NCBI GenBank assembly: GCA_021777375.1
Contig: JAJYDV010000006.1
Coordinates: forward strand, 1 to 37,102
Direction of reading: 5' to 3'
Length of the DNA stretch: 37,102 nt
From: a bacterium
GTDB lineage: Bacteria > Patescibacteriota > Saccharimonadia > Saccharimonadales > UBA4665
Of the stretch, positions 16,496-24,337 are shown one piece after another. Numbering within the stretch: the first letter of the stretch is position 1; every line of letters begins with the position of its first letter. The translations under genes were made by a program, and so were the position numbers. The notes beneath the pieces were generated by a model that was not told the DNA's origin, searched no databases, and worked only from the letters and a program-made list of their open reading frames with translations.

Positions 16496-17842
16496 ATGTT
16501 TCCCGAAGTGGTTCTCGAGCATCACAATGTTTGGCAGGAGCCAATCCGAGCTCTGCCCGTCTCTGAAGTTCTTGATGAGCGGCAAACACTTGATCAAACC
16601 ATCCGTTTTGCCGGTTCAGTTTTGGTGGAGCAGCTTGTCGAGCTGGCAGAGAATGCTCCGGCTAATTCTTTAATGGACGCTTTAAGGCTCGCGCGCCAGG
16701 GAGACCAAAGGGCCGTTAGTCTGGTGCGCGCCAATGTCGCAACCGACCTCATGGAGCGCACCATTAAAGCCGGTTTTGTCTCAATTAGCAAGATGGAGAT
16801 TACAAAGGATAGCCAACTGTTCCAGCACGGACAAAGCTACCGTTCGGTTCAGGCCAACAGTCTGCGCTATACCTCTCAACCGGTAATGCGGGAGCGGGTC
16901 TGGGCGGAAACCAAGAATTATTTCCGTCTTGAAAAGCTGATTAATGAGCACTTGCTTGATGAGTATAGCTTTGTAGTTTTCTCATTGGCCGAGCGGGACA
17001 TGCCGGAGTATTTCTATAGCGACACCAACACTCTGGCGATTCAGGTCAGTCGTCGCCAAGGAGATGAGCTTGTTACAGAGACCGCCTTTGTGGCCGGTAA
17101 GGACGAGAGCGGAAGAGAGCACGACCGCGAAGTGGTGAGTCAAATTTATAACCAGCTTCTTGACCACGCAATAGGGGATAAAATATTAACTTTTTCCAAC
17201 GCCGAGATACTCGACCATCCCTTATTAGTTCACAACTCATTTTTAGAAAACGGAGCAGTTGAATTAGTTAAAATATATGATGACCTAAACGGGGGAACCT
17301 TTTACGGTCAACAGCGCCCGCGCCAGGACTACTTAACCCATAAAGAAGAGTGCCAAAAGCAGGCACTAGGATACAGGGAAGCCTGCGATCAGGTAGCCAG
17401 TCAGTTAATTGCCCAGTCGCCCGGCTTAGATACTCCGCTTAAGGCTTCAATAATGCTCGATCGACTGTCTCGGGAGCATAGTTTAAAAATGGCGGTAGGG
17501 AACACCTGGGTCGATCCGAAAGTGTTTGGTGCAATTTCAGCAAAGCATATCTTGGCGGCCCGTGAAGCATTAGTCCGCGGTGACCAAGAGAAACTTGATA
17601 GGTCCATCTCTCAGGCCCGGCTTTTTGACACTTCCACTTCTTGCCCCGGAGCAGCAAGTAGCTTAATGTCCAGGCTTGGGCTGGGCGAAGTACTCAATCA
17701 GACCAGCGCATTGAAAGAAGATGATACAGACAAATACGGGTCGCTTTCTTTCTTTTGTCCGAAGGGTCACCTGAACACTCGGCCTAAGAATCATCTCATT
17801 GAGCGCTGTAAGGTATGTAAAATTAGCGTCAAATGCAGCTAG
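16496..17842 (+). CDS. Unrecognised protein under riboswitch control, C-terminal zinc ribbon
   Basis: 448 residues, soluble, no signal peptide or TM helix. I do not recognise the family. The N-terminal two thirds are mixed helix/strand and rich in Glu, Gln, Asp and Arg; a TSTSCPGAAS stretch lies near residue 380. The C-terminus is a metal-site candidate: C421-x3-H425, C438-x2-C441 and C447 (CPKGHLN...ERCKVCKISVKC). It shows none of the ribonucleotide reductase, methionine synthase, methylmalonyl-CoA mutase or B12 transporter motifs that usually sit behind cobalamin riboswitches. The ATG follows AGAGGG by seven bases and that site is inside the switching hairpin. Codon usage looks like its neighbours, so recent transfer is not indicated. 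Confidence 0.9.
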   Translation: MFPEVVLEHHNVWQEPIRALPVSEVLDERQTLDQTIRFAGSVLVEQLVELAENAPANSLMDALRLARQGDQRAVSLVRANVATDLMERTIKAGFVSISKMEITKDSQLFQHGQSYRSVQANSLRYTSQPVMRERVWAETKNYFRLEKLINEHLLDEYSFVVFSLAERDMPEYFYSDTNTLAIQVSRRQGDELVTETAFVAGKDESGREHDREVVSQIYNQLLDHAIGDKILTFSNAEILDHPLLVHNSFLENGAVELVKIYDDLNGGTFYGQQRPRQDYLTHKEECQKQALGYREACDQVASQLIAQSPGLDTPLKASIMLDRLSREHSLKMAVGNTWVDPKVFGAISAKHILAAREALVRGDQEKLDRSISQARLFDTSTSCPGAASSLMSRLGLGEVLNQTSALKEDDTDKYGSLSFFCPKGHLNTRPKNHLIERCKVCKISVKCS

Positions 17843-17870
17843 GCTTAAGCTTAGATAGTAAAATATGACT

Positions 17871-18035
17871 ATGACTAGAGCCTTAACGGTCAATCTCAAG
17901 CCAGCAATCTTACCCTCACTGTATTCAATCTGTTATAACCGTGCCGTTTATTTAATTAATAACCTAGCATCGGGTCGTTACCTAAGCTCTAAACTATCAA
18001 CTTGGCAGTGCGTTGAAGGACTAATGAACCTATGA
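17871..18035 (+). CDS. Small ORF translationally coupled to nadD
   Basis: 54 codons (MTRALTVNLKPAILPSLYSI... to ...WQCVEGLMNL) whose TGA overlaps the nadD ATG as ATGA. A -10-like TAAAAT (17859-17864) lies six bases before this ATG; an earlier in-frame ATG at 17865 abuts the -10. No homologue is recognised. It may be a small protein or a translated leader that delivers ribosomes to nadD. Chance opening of a 165-base frame is possible. Confidence 0.4.
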   Translation: MTRALTVNLKPAILPSLYSICYNRAVYLINNLASGRYLSSKLSTWQCVEGLMNL

Positions 18036-18625
18036 AGCAACGGCGCATCGGTATCTACAGCGGAACCTTTAATCCAGTCCATGCCGGACACGTCAGTTTC
18101 GCTTTGCAGGCGCTCAAGGGAGCTAAACTGGACCGAGTTTATCTGATGCCTGAACGCTATCGCCCGCATAAAATCGATGTTGCGCACTATGGTCACCGGG
18201 TAGCCATGATACGCCAGGCAATTAAGCCGCACCGATCTTTAGGTATTATTGAAAATAGCGACATTACATTTAGCGTGGCAAAAACCCTCCCGAAACTTAT
18301 AAACCAATTTAAGGACGCCAAACTGGTCTTTCTCATGGGTTCAGATACTTTGAGCAACTTGCCGCAGTGGGAAGGCGTTAATCATTTACTGAAAGGCAGC
18401 GAGCTGGTGATTGGGGTTCGTGAGGGTGATGAAGCGGCGATTACTAGCTGGCTTGCGGCGTTGCCTCTCAAACCTAGCGCCGTCCATCTGATCACTAGTC
18501 TGAAACCAGCCGTTTCATCAACCAAAATACGCGAAGCTCTCAGACGGGATGAACATACCGATGGGATTCTGCCCAGTGTTCGGCGGTATAGCAACCGTAA
18601 CTGGTTATATATCTCCCTGGCTTAA
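18032..18625 (+). CDS. nadD: Nicotinate-nucleotide adenylyltransferase-like protein
   Basis: 197 residues. It shows the nucleotidyltransferase motif IYSGTFNPVHAGHVSFA (about 8-24) with the HxGH-type element, a MPERYRPHK loop, FLMGSDTLSNLPQW (substrate/ribose side) and the C-terminal SSTKIREAL. These define the NadD family, which makes NaAD from NaMN and ATP in NAD synthesis. It lies alone between the riboswitch-controlled gene and a long intergenic gap and is preceded by a possible coupled small ORF. Confidence 0.85.
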   Translation: MKQRRIGIYSGTFNPVHAGHVSFALQALKGAKLDRVYLMPERYRPHKIDVAHYGHRVAMIRQAIKPHRSLGIIENSDITFSVAKTLPKLINQFKDAKLVFLMGSDTLSNLPQWEGVNHLLKGSELVIGVREGDEAAITSWLAALPLKPSAVHLITSLKPAVSSTKIREALRRDEHTDGILPSVRRYSNRNWLYISLA

Positions 18626-18727
18626 AAAGTGCATATTTATTTTTTTATTCACCGGTCTTAAACCAATCCGCTTAAGGTGTTAGCTATTGCTTGATACTTT
18701 CTACTACCGAGTACACAAATTAACTCC

Positions 18728-18757
18728 TTGACAAAGGGGTTAGCGCTTAGTTACAAT
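18728..18757 (+). promoter_or_regulatory. Strong sigma70-type promoter in the 18.7 kb intergenic gap
   Basis: Perfect -35 TTGACA (18728-18733), 18-base spacer, -10 TACAAT (18752-18757). The expected start is near 18764. The next annotated gene in this direction is only a 30-codon ORF, so this is one of the best promoters in the window driving one of the smallest products. Confidence 0.7.
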
Positions 18758-18881
18758 CGGCCTAATCTAGTTTAAGCACCGAGCTTAAAGGATAAACAAA
18801 AACCAAAAAATATAAATTAACAAAAAAGTCTTAAAGCAAGACAAGGCTGATCTAGCTTGAGACCAAAAGAAGGGTAAGAAA

Positions 18882-18974
18882 ATGTCAATCACAGTCGAAA
18901 CAAACAATACCGCAGAGCAAACTGTTGAGGTTCGCGTTCGCCGACCAAGCTGGCAAGAGTTTATTGTCTACTAG
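18882..18974 (+). CDS. 30-residue small protein
   Basis: The frame ATG (18882) to TAG (18974) encodes MSITVETNNTAEQ... ending RRPSWQEFIVY. An AGAAGGGTAAGAA stretch before the ATG supplies a ribosome site, and a near-consensus promoter lies about 120 bases upstream with an A-rich leader. The peptide is hydrophilic with a basic centre (RVRRP) and an aromatic C-terminus; no TM helix. A possible hairpin terminator follows at 18998. No family is recognised. The alternative is that the transcript is a non-coding RNA and the ORF is incidental. Confidence 0.5.
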   Translation: MSITVETNNTAEQTVEVRVRRPSWQEFIVY

Positions 18975-18982
18975 GACGATTA

Positions 18983-19654
18983 CTACTTAGCAGTTTGAGC
19001 AGTGCTGCCACTGCTACTTTTGGTTACTTTGCCGTGAGCAGCGATTGCCGCATTAATTAACGATTCAAAGTTACTTACCTGGGGTCCAACCTGGATCTGC
19101 TTGCCGTCAAGGAAGAATGTCGGTGTGCCTTGGATATTTAGAGCGTTGCCCTTATTTAAGTCAGCTTCAATCATATTGTTAACCTTACTTGAATTGAAGT
19201 AATTCATGTAAGTAGTTACATTTAATCCTAGCTGCTTAGCGTAAGTCTGGAAGTAAGGTATTGGGTTTGATGCGGTGCTCCACTGCTGCCAGTTGGAGTA
19301 AGTGTAGAGGGCGTCATGCATTTGCCAGAACTTACCCATTAGGCCAGCGGCTTGAGCAGCTCGAGCACCGGCAAAAGCGTTCGGGTGAATATTGGTTAGC
19401 GGGAAGTTTACGAACTGGAAGCGAATATTGTTAAACTCGTCACTAACGACTTGTTTAACTACTGGGGCATACTCTTGGCAGTAGGGGCATTCATAGTCGC
19501 CATATTCAACTAAAGTAACTCCGGCTTTATCTAAGCCCTCAATATTTTGCGTCGGTTGTCCGCTACCTGTACTGCTCGAGCTATGATTAAAGTAAAAGAC
19601 CAGTCCAAAAATTAATACGATACCGACAATAATGCTCCAAAATCCTTTACTCAC
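18983..19654 (-). CDS. DsbA-like thiol-disulfide oxidoreductase, membrane-anchored
   Basis: 223 residues. One N-terminal TM helix (about 5-22), a short Ser/Gly linker, then a thioredoxin fold with the active site CPYC at 56-59 (YGDYECPYCQEYAP), an inserted helical region and the cis-Pro loop in QGTPTFFLDG. The tail is Ser/Thr-rich. This is the DSBA-like family used by Gram-positive-type and Patescibacteria cells to form or shuffle disulfides outside the membrane, relevant to the cysteine-bearing secreted proteins nearby. The start is GTG, preceded by GGGAGTTGGAG as ribosome site; a TATACT -10 lies further upstream, divergent to the CBS-domain gene. Confidence 0.88.
   Translation of the reverse strand: MSKGFWSIIVGIVLIFGLVFYFNHSSSSTGSGQPTQNIEGLDKAGVTLVEYGDYECPYCQEYAPVVKQVVSDEFNNIRFQFVNFPLTNIHPNAFAGARAAQAAGLMGKFWQMHDALYTYSNWQQWSTASNPIPYFQTYAKQLGLNVTTYMNYFNSSKVNNMIEADLNKGNALNIQGTPTFFLDGKQIQVGPQVSNFESLINAAIAAHGKVTKSSSGSTAQTAK
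18998..19020 (+). terminator. Possible terminator of the small-protein transcript
   Basis: AGCAGTG (18998-19004), loop CTGC, CACTGCT (19009-19015), then ACTTTTGG. The stem is perfect but the T-run is short. It lies inside the 3' end of the convergent DsbA-like gene. Confidence 0.4.
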
Positions 19655-19731
19655 GGCGTCTCCAACTCCCTAGATTAGATTGCTATAGTATACCAGATAC
19701 AGCTAACAAAAAGTGCTAAGATTGAAGATAT

Positions 19732-20736
19732 ATGACTAATCTAACTACGGCCGGTATTTACTTGTTGCTGGCTCTCTTAATGTCAATGCTCCGGAAGGGC
19801 TACTTTTCATTGCCGGTCTATGAACTGAAGCGCCGGGCGATTAACCAAGACAAAATTTTTAAAAAGTTGTATCCGCCCGCCGCCTACCCGTCGCTACGCG
19901 GGCTGCTCTGGCTGTTAATGACAGCACTAGTGGCTGCCTTCCTGGTGCTAGTGAGCCTTAATGTAGGCGTAGTGCTTGGTATCATTATTGCCGTTCTTTT
20001 CATCTGGTTATTTTACTCTTGGCTACCCAACCGTAACACTTCCAGTCTGGATTATCACTTAGCGGCATTCAGCGCTCCGTTTTTCATCTGGCTTTTTAAT
20101 TGGGCGCACCCAGTACTAAAGCATCTGGAGCGCATCCCCGAGCGCTATAACAAAGTTCATACCGGAGTCTATGAGTATCCGGATTTAAGACGCTTCTTAA
20201 GGCTGCAGGCTCAGCAGTCAGATAATCGTATTTCTCCGCAGCAACTCAATCGTCTAGATAAACTAGTCTCTTTTGAAGAAGCCAAAGTCAACCACTTCTT
20301 TAAGCCCTGGAAAGCAACCTTTAAACTGGCCGAGACGGATATCATTGGGCCGAAACTGCTTGATGAAATGCACCGCTCCAAACAACTATCCTTTGCCGTA
20401 ACCAAACAAAAGAACAGCCATCAAATATCCGGAGTGTTAAGCCGGGATGTTGTCGGGCTGACCAGCGAAGGTAAAGTCAGCGACTACATGCGCAGTGAAA
20501 TTGCAACTATCGGTCGTGACGACTCAATTGAAGACGCATTGCTGAGTTTTGCTCACAGTTCAACCCCATTACTGATAGTATTAGACAAGGAAAGTGAAGC
20601 GGTAGGGACACTAAGCCTAAAAGATGCCCTAGACGCCTTACTGGTTTTACATAAACCTTCAGCCGGTAACATTAAAGAAACGGCTGCTGAGAAAAATAGT
20701 GAAGAAGAGACCGAAGGAGAGTTAAGTCAGGCATGA
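19732..20736 (+). CDS. Membrane protein with CBS-domain C-terminus (CNNM/CorC-like)
   Basis: 334 residues. An N-terminal helix (about 5-20), two TM helices (about 55-95) and a possible further one (about 108-125) precede a cytosolic part with a CBS-like pair: VSDYMRSEIATIGRDDSIEDALLSF and PLLIVLDKESEAVGTLSLKDALDALL. The layout recalls DUF21/CNNM proteins, though the membrane part is shorter and divergent. The tail is acidic. An extended -10 TGCTAAGAT (19714-19722) lies nine bases before the ATG. The stop overlaps aspS as ATGA. Function is uncertain; ion transport regulation is inference. Confidence 0.7.
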   Translation: MTNLTTAGIYLLLALLMSMLRKGYFSLPVYELKRRAINQDKIFKKLYPPAAYPSLRGLLWLLMTALVAAFLVLVSLNVGVVLGIIIAVLFIWLFYSWLPNRNTSSLDYHLAAFSAPFFIWLFNWAHPVLKHLERIPERYNKVHTGVYEYPDLRRFLRLQAQQSDNRISPQQLNRLDKLVSFEEAKVNHFFKPWKATFKLAETDIIGPKLLDEMHRSKQLSFAVTKQKNSHQISGVLSRDVVGLTSEGKVSDYMRSEIATIGRDDSIEDALLSFAHSSTPLLIVLDKESEAVGTLSLKDALDALLVLHKPSAGNIKETAAEKNSEEETEGELSQA

Positions 20737-22037
20737 GAGTTATTTCGAGTGAACTTGCGAGCAAAGTCGGGGAAAACGTGCACCTCGAAGGCTGGCTGCA
20801 CAAAAAGCGTCTGCTCGGCGGGCTGACTTTCATTAACCTGCGCGACAGGGGCGGTATTGTTCAAGCCGTACTTAAGGACAAAGCTGAAGTAGATAAACTT
20901 AGAGGCCTGTATACCGGTACGGTACTAGCTTTAGATGGCGTAGTGGTTAAAGAAGAGCGTGCACCAGGCGGCGTCGAGCTGCATGATGCCAAAATTACGG
21001 TCATGGTAGCGGTAAGCGAAGAACCGCCAATTGAAATAGATAAACCGCTGAGTCATAAACCGGAGAACTTAGACACCTTGTTTGAATACCGTTCGATTGG
21101 TCTAAGGAATCCGACTGAATCCAAGGTCTTTTTAATCCGTTCGACGCTACTAAAGCTAATCCGTGAATTTCTTTACGCACAGGACTTTATTGAGATCCAG
21201 ACGCCTAAGCTGGTCGCTAACGCGGCTGAAGGCGGAGCCGAAGTATTTAAGCTGGACTATTTCGGCAAGCAAGCCTCTTTAGCTCAATCCCCTCAGTTAT
21301 ATAAGCAAGTTATGGTAGGAGTCTTTGAACGAGTTTTTGAAATCGGGCCGGCCTTTCGGGCGGAGCCAAGCGCTACTACGCGTCACGTATCAGAAGTCAC
21401 GATGCTGGATATTGAGATGGCCTTTATCCAAAATCATGAGGAGGTGCTGGATCTACTGCAGGACTTATTGAATTTTGTACTAACCAAGGTCTGGCAGGAG
21501 CAGGAGCGTGCTCTTGAAGAGTTAAAGGCGATTAAACCGGTTTTAAGTGCTAAATTTCCGTGTTACAGCATGCGCCAGATTCACGAGCTTTACGGCACAG
21601 CCAACAATAAGGATATGAGCCAAGAGATTGATTTAACACCCGACGAGGAGCGCTGGATCTGTGAGTACGCCAAAGAACATGATGGCTGCGAAGCGGTATT
21701 TGCTACCGATTTACCACGCGCCAAAATGAAGTTTTACCACATGGCCAAAGATGAAGATTCCGCTTTTAGTGCTGATCTTTTGTTTCGTGGGCTGGAACTG
21801 GCAACCATCCCGGTCCGAGAAAATCGTTATGATGTTTTAGTTAAGCAAATGGCGGCGGCTGGGATTAAAGAAGATGACCCGGCATATAAGTTCTATCTTC
21901 AGGCGTTTAAGCACGGTCTGCCGATGCACGGCGGATGCGGTTTTGGCATTGACCGTTTAACAGAGAAGGTAATCGGTTTAGGCAATATTAAAGAAGCCAT
22001 TTTATTCCCGAGAGATATTAACCGGCTGACCCCATAG
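20733..22037 (+). CDS. aspS: Aspartyl-tRNA synthetase, archaeal/eukaryal type
   Basis: 434 residues: N-terminal OB-fold anticodon-binding domain (about 1-105, with GWLHKKRLLGGLTFINLRDRGG), then a class II core with motif 2 FRAEPSATTRHVSEVT and motif 3 GCGFGIDRL near the end. It lacks the GAD insertion of the roughly 590-residue bacterial AspRS and so belongs to the compact archaeal-type AspRS group. Such enzymes are often non-discriminating and charge both tRNA-Asp and tRNA-Asn, with GatCAB completing Asn-tRNA; whether that applies here cannot be read directly. Translationally coupled to the CBS protein by ATGA. Confidence 0.85.
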   Translation: MRVISSELASKVGENVHLEGWLHKKRLLGGLTFINLRDRGGIVQAVLKDKAEVDKLRGLYTGTVLALDGVVVKEERAPGGVELHDAKITVMVAVSEEPPIEIDKPLSHKPENLDTLFEYRSIGLRNPTESKVFLIRSTLLKLIREFLYAQDFIEIQTPKLVANAAEGGAEVFKLDYFGKQASLAQSPQLYKQVMVGVFERVFEIGPAFRAEPSATTRHVSEVTMLDIEMAFIQNHEEVLDLLQDLLNFVLTKVWQEQERALEELKAIKPVLSAKFPCYSMRQIHELYGTANNKDMSQEIDLTPDEERWICEYAKEHDGCEAVFATDLPRAKMKFYHMAKDEDSAFSADLLFRGLELATIPVRENRYDVLVKQMAAAGIKEDDPAYKFYLQAFKHGLPMHGGCGFGIDRLTEKVIGLGNIKEAILFPRDINRLTP

Positions 22038-22041
22038 ATAG

Positions 22042-22070
22042 TTGACTAATAATCAAGAATATGCTACTAT
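22042..22070 (+). promoter_or_regulatory. Promoter of the 194-residue secreted protein (leaderless)
   Basis: TTGACT (22042-22047), 17-base spacer, TACTAT (22065-22070), six bases, then ATG at 22077. The predicted start point is the A of the ATG. Confidence 0.55.
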
Positions 22071-22076
22071 AATGTC

Positions 22077-22661
22077 ATGAATAAATCCATAGAACGTACG
22101 ACAAAAACAATTGCTTTAACCGCAGCGCTATTTGCGGGCGCTGCCCAGACAGCCGGAGCTGAATCAGCTACTCCGATGTCCCCAAGACAAGTGCAAGCGA
22201 CCCGTTTAGCTGCAAAAATTACACGTGAACTTTACGACGCTAGAAATTTCCCCAAAGGTGTAGCAGTGCCCGGAATTCTGAATGGCATGGTTGAGATCAC
22301 CGAACCTTCGATTCATAACAAAGTTGTTTTAAGAAACCCAATAATCTTAGAGGCAAGTCATACAGCCGCCCAGATAGATGAGAACAATAAGCTTCTAGAT
22401 GGGACTTGGGTTGGAATTCCGGTAAGTAATGCCAAAGGGCAAATTAGTATTAGCCCGCTAGAGATTCAGATGGGCAAACCAAAACAACCTGGCGAAAACA
22501 TGTCAGTACACCTTCAGAATCAACATGATGCCATACTTGAAGGCGCAGGTATCTACGCTTCGACATCAACTGCTAACGCAAATCCTTCACTGGTTGGTTT
22601 CAATATACAGGGCGGTGAAAACTACCCTAAGGTTCATATCACCGCTAACGGTATGAGGTAG
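22077..22661 (+). CDS. Secreted protein of unknown function
   Basis: 194 residues with a convincing signal peptide: basic N-terminus MNKSIERTTK, hydrophobic core TIALTAALFAGAAQTAG and an AGA/ES-type cleavage region near residue 29. The mature part has no cysteine, is predicted mostly beta plus loops, and contains no motif I recognise. It has its own promoter and lies alone between aspS and another exported protein. An export-only role at the surface is inferred from the signal peptide. Confidence 0.75.
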   Translation: MNKSIERTTKTIALTAALFAGAAQTAGAESATPMSPRQVQATRLAAKITRELYDARNFPKGVAVPGILNGMVEITEPSIHNKVVLRNPIILEASHTAAQIDENNKLLDGTWVGIPVSNAKGQISISPLEIQMGKPKQPGENMSVHLQNQHDAILEGAGIYASTSTANANPSLVGFNIQGGENYPKVHITANGMR

Positions 22662-22704
22662 CCTTCCTTTCGTTTGCACTGGGTAGTTTAAATCCCCTTA
22701 AAGC

Positions 22705-22733
22705 TTATTGTTTTAGCTAGATTGGATTAAACT
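22705..22733 (+). promoter_or_regulatory. Promoter of the 283-residue anchored protein (leaderless)
   Basis: TTATTG (22705-22710), 17-base spacer, TAAACT (22728-22733), six bases, ATG at 22740. Same geometry as the promoter at 22042. Confidence 0.5.
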
Positions 22734-22739
22734 AGTGGC

Positions 22740-23591
22740 ATGGATCCAGAACGTTTTAGAGGGTTTTCCTCACCTGAGTTAACCCCCAAAGACAACTTTC
22801 CCGTCTTACCCCCACCGCCGCCACATAAGTACGGCAAAAATAGCCTCCTTTCAAAAACGAAACGCCGTAGGATGGTAATGAGCGTGATTGTTGTAATTGT
22901 CTTGCTGGCAGTTGCCGTTCTGGGTGGCAATCTTTACCTGCACAAGCATCATAAATCCTCTAGCTCCTCTACCCCGGCCCCAACTAAGCAGCAGACCTCT
23001 ACGCCTAGTACTTCGCCTGCAACTCAGCCAACCCCTAATATCCCCAGCACTAGCTATACTTCGGTTAATTTTAGTACCACTTTCAATTACCCAAGCAGCT
23101 GGACAATTGTGGACAGCGGTAGCGCCCCGCTTAGCGTAACCTCACCGACGATGCAACTAAAAGCTGCTAACGGCTCAAGTGTCTTAGGCCAGGTGGTCTT
23201 AACCCTCGCTAATAAAGGCACTATGCCAAGCGCTTTCGGCACTCAATCGGTTGCCGTCATGACCTCCCAAAAAATCACCTTTACGCAGCCTTCAACCACA
23301 CAGGCCGCTGCTAGTTATATTAGCTTTATTCAATATCCTTCTACGGTGACGCCGGGCGGTATGGATGCAATATATTTAAGTGGTAACTATGGTTACCAAA
23401 AGGATCAAACAATACCGGCTTCTGATTTAGCTTCAGTAGACCCGCTGGTCTATGTTAGCTTCTACTCTTGTGCGAGCAGTCAGTGCCCAGTAACATCACG
23501 TCAGCCTTTAACGCTGGCTTCTACGGATTGGAACGACAATAGCTTTTCAGCCCCTATTTTAATAATGCTCGATTCATTTACCTTTGAATAA
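22740..23591 (+). CDS. Membrane-anchored protein with extracellular domain
   Basis: 283 residues. A Pro-rich cytosolic N-terminus (LPPPPPHKYGK) and the basic KRRRM stretch precede one TM helix (about 46-65), then a Ser/Thr/Pro linker (about 75-105) and a beta-rich domain with FNYPSSWTIVDSG near its start, a form seen in PsbP-like or lipoprotein domains. Two cysteines (SCASSQCPV) near the end could form a disulfide. Function unknown. Two further genes with TM segments follow in the same direction. Confidence 0.75.
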   Translation: MDPERFRGFSSPELTPKDNFPVLPPPPPHKYGKNSLLSKTKRRRMVMSVIVVIVLLAVAVLGGNLYLHKHHKSSSSSTPAPTKQQTSTPSTSPATQPTPNIPSTSYTSVNFSTTFNYPSSWTIVDSGSAPLSVTSPTMQLKAANGSSVLGQVVLTLANKGTMPSAFGTQSVAVMTSQKITFTQPSTTQAAASYISFIQYPSTVTPGGMDAIYLSGNYGYQKDQTIPASDLASVDPLVYVSFYSCASSQCPVTSRQPLTLASTDWNDNSFSAPILIMLDSFTFE

Positions 23592-23623
23592 TCTTAATTA
23601 GTTTGGATAATAGTTAGGAAGCT

Positions 23624-24313
23624 ATGGCAAAAAAAACAAATCAACCAAAAACGGATCTTTCGAAAGACGAGCAGCAGCTGATTGTTAAGGTAGATAAAAT
23701 GATGGCTACCGAACATCAGGACATGACACCCGATTATGAACCGGAGACCGCCATGCCGGAACCAAAAACCGCCACACCAAGCCCTAAATCCAAGAAAAAG
23801 ATTGCCATTATCACCGACGAAGCGAATTCTGAGGATCAATCATCTACCCCACTCTCGCCACTAGATATTTTTGCCGACACGCCAGGAGCGCCTCTTTTAG
23901 AGACCAGTCCGGATAACGCAGAAAACGAAGCTAAGATTGAAGTAAAGAAAGACAAGAAAAATTCCTCAAGGCCAGAAATAAAAGAGCCTAAGGAAGAAGT
24001 TACTCCGATTGAAGAAGAACCGGCCGCACCAAGATCTGAGAGTTTCGATGATCCATTAACGGCCAAGGCGATTGAAGATATTGTGGCTCACGAAGGCGAC
24101 ATTGCATTATCCGAGCAAGATGATCCAGAATCTAGTCCAGCAGTGGCGGAAAGAACAATAATTAGGGAGGGTAAGCATACGCATCGTATATTTTGGACAC
24201 TTGTAGCACTAGTTTGCATAATTGCCATTGCTATGGCCGTTTTTATTATTAACCCATCACTCCACAATCCGCTTAGTCATTTGCACTGGAGTGCAATTCG
24301 GCGCCATTTGTAA
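23624..24313 (+). CDS. Acidic protein with C-terminal membrane helix
   Basis: 229 residues. A long low-complexity segment rich in Glu, Asp, Lys, Pro and Thr (residues about 10-180) ends in a basic HTHRIF stretch and one TM helix (about 189-212), leaving a short outside tail. It is a tail-anchored-like layout with a large disordered cytosolic part. An AGGAAGC ribosome site precedes the ATG. No enzymatic motif is present. It is in line with the neighbouring membrane-protein genes, 32 bases after the previous stop. Confidence 0.7.
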   Translation: MAKKTNQPKTDLSKDEQQLIVKVDKMMATEHQDMTPDYEPETAMPEPKTATPSPKSKKKIAIITDEANSEDQSSTPLSPLDIFADTPGAPLLETSPDNAENEAKIEVKKDKKNSSRPEIKEPKEEVTPIEEEPAAPRSESFDDPLTAKAIEDIVAHEGDIALSEQDDPESSPAVAERTIIREGKHTHRIFWTLVALVCIIAIAMAVFIINPSLHNPLSHLHWSAIRRHL

Positions 24314-24337
24314 GGTATATAATAAACATAAGAAACT

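Noticed and set aside
17399-17899. Minus-strand reading frames in the riboswitch-controlled gene
   Set aside because: They mirror codon structure of the plus-strand gene and have no ribosome sites or recognisable motifs.
18764-18974. tmRNA or 4.5S RNA in the gap before the DsbA-like gene
   Set aside because: No tRNA-like ends and no SRP GGAAGG-type core; the small ORF with promoter explains the signal better.
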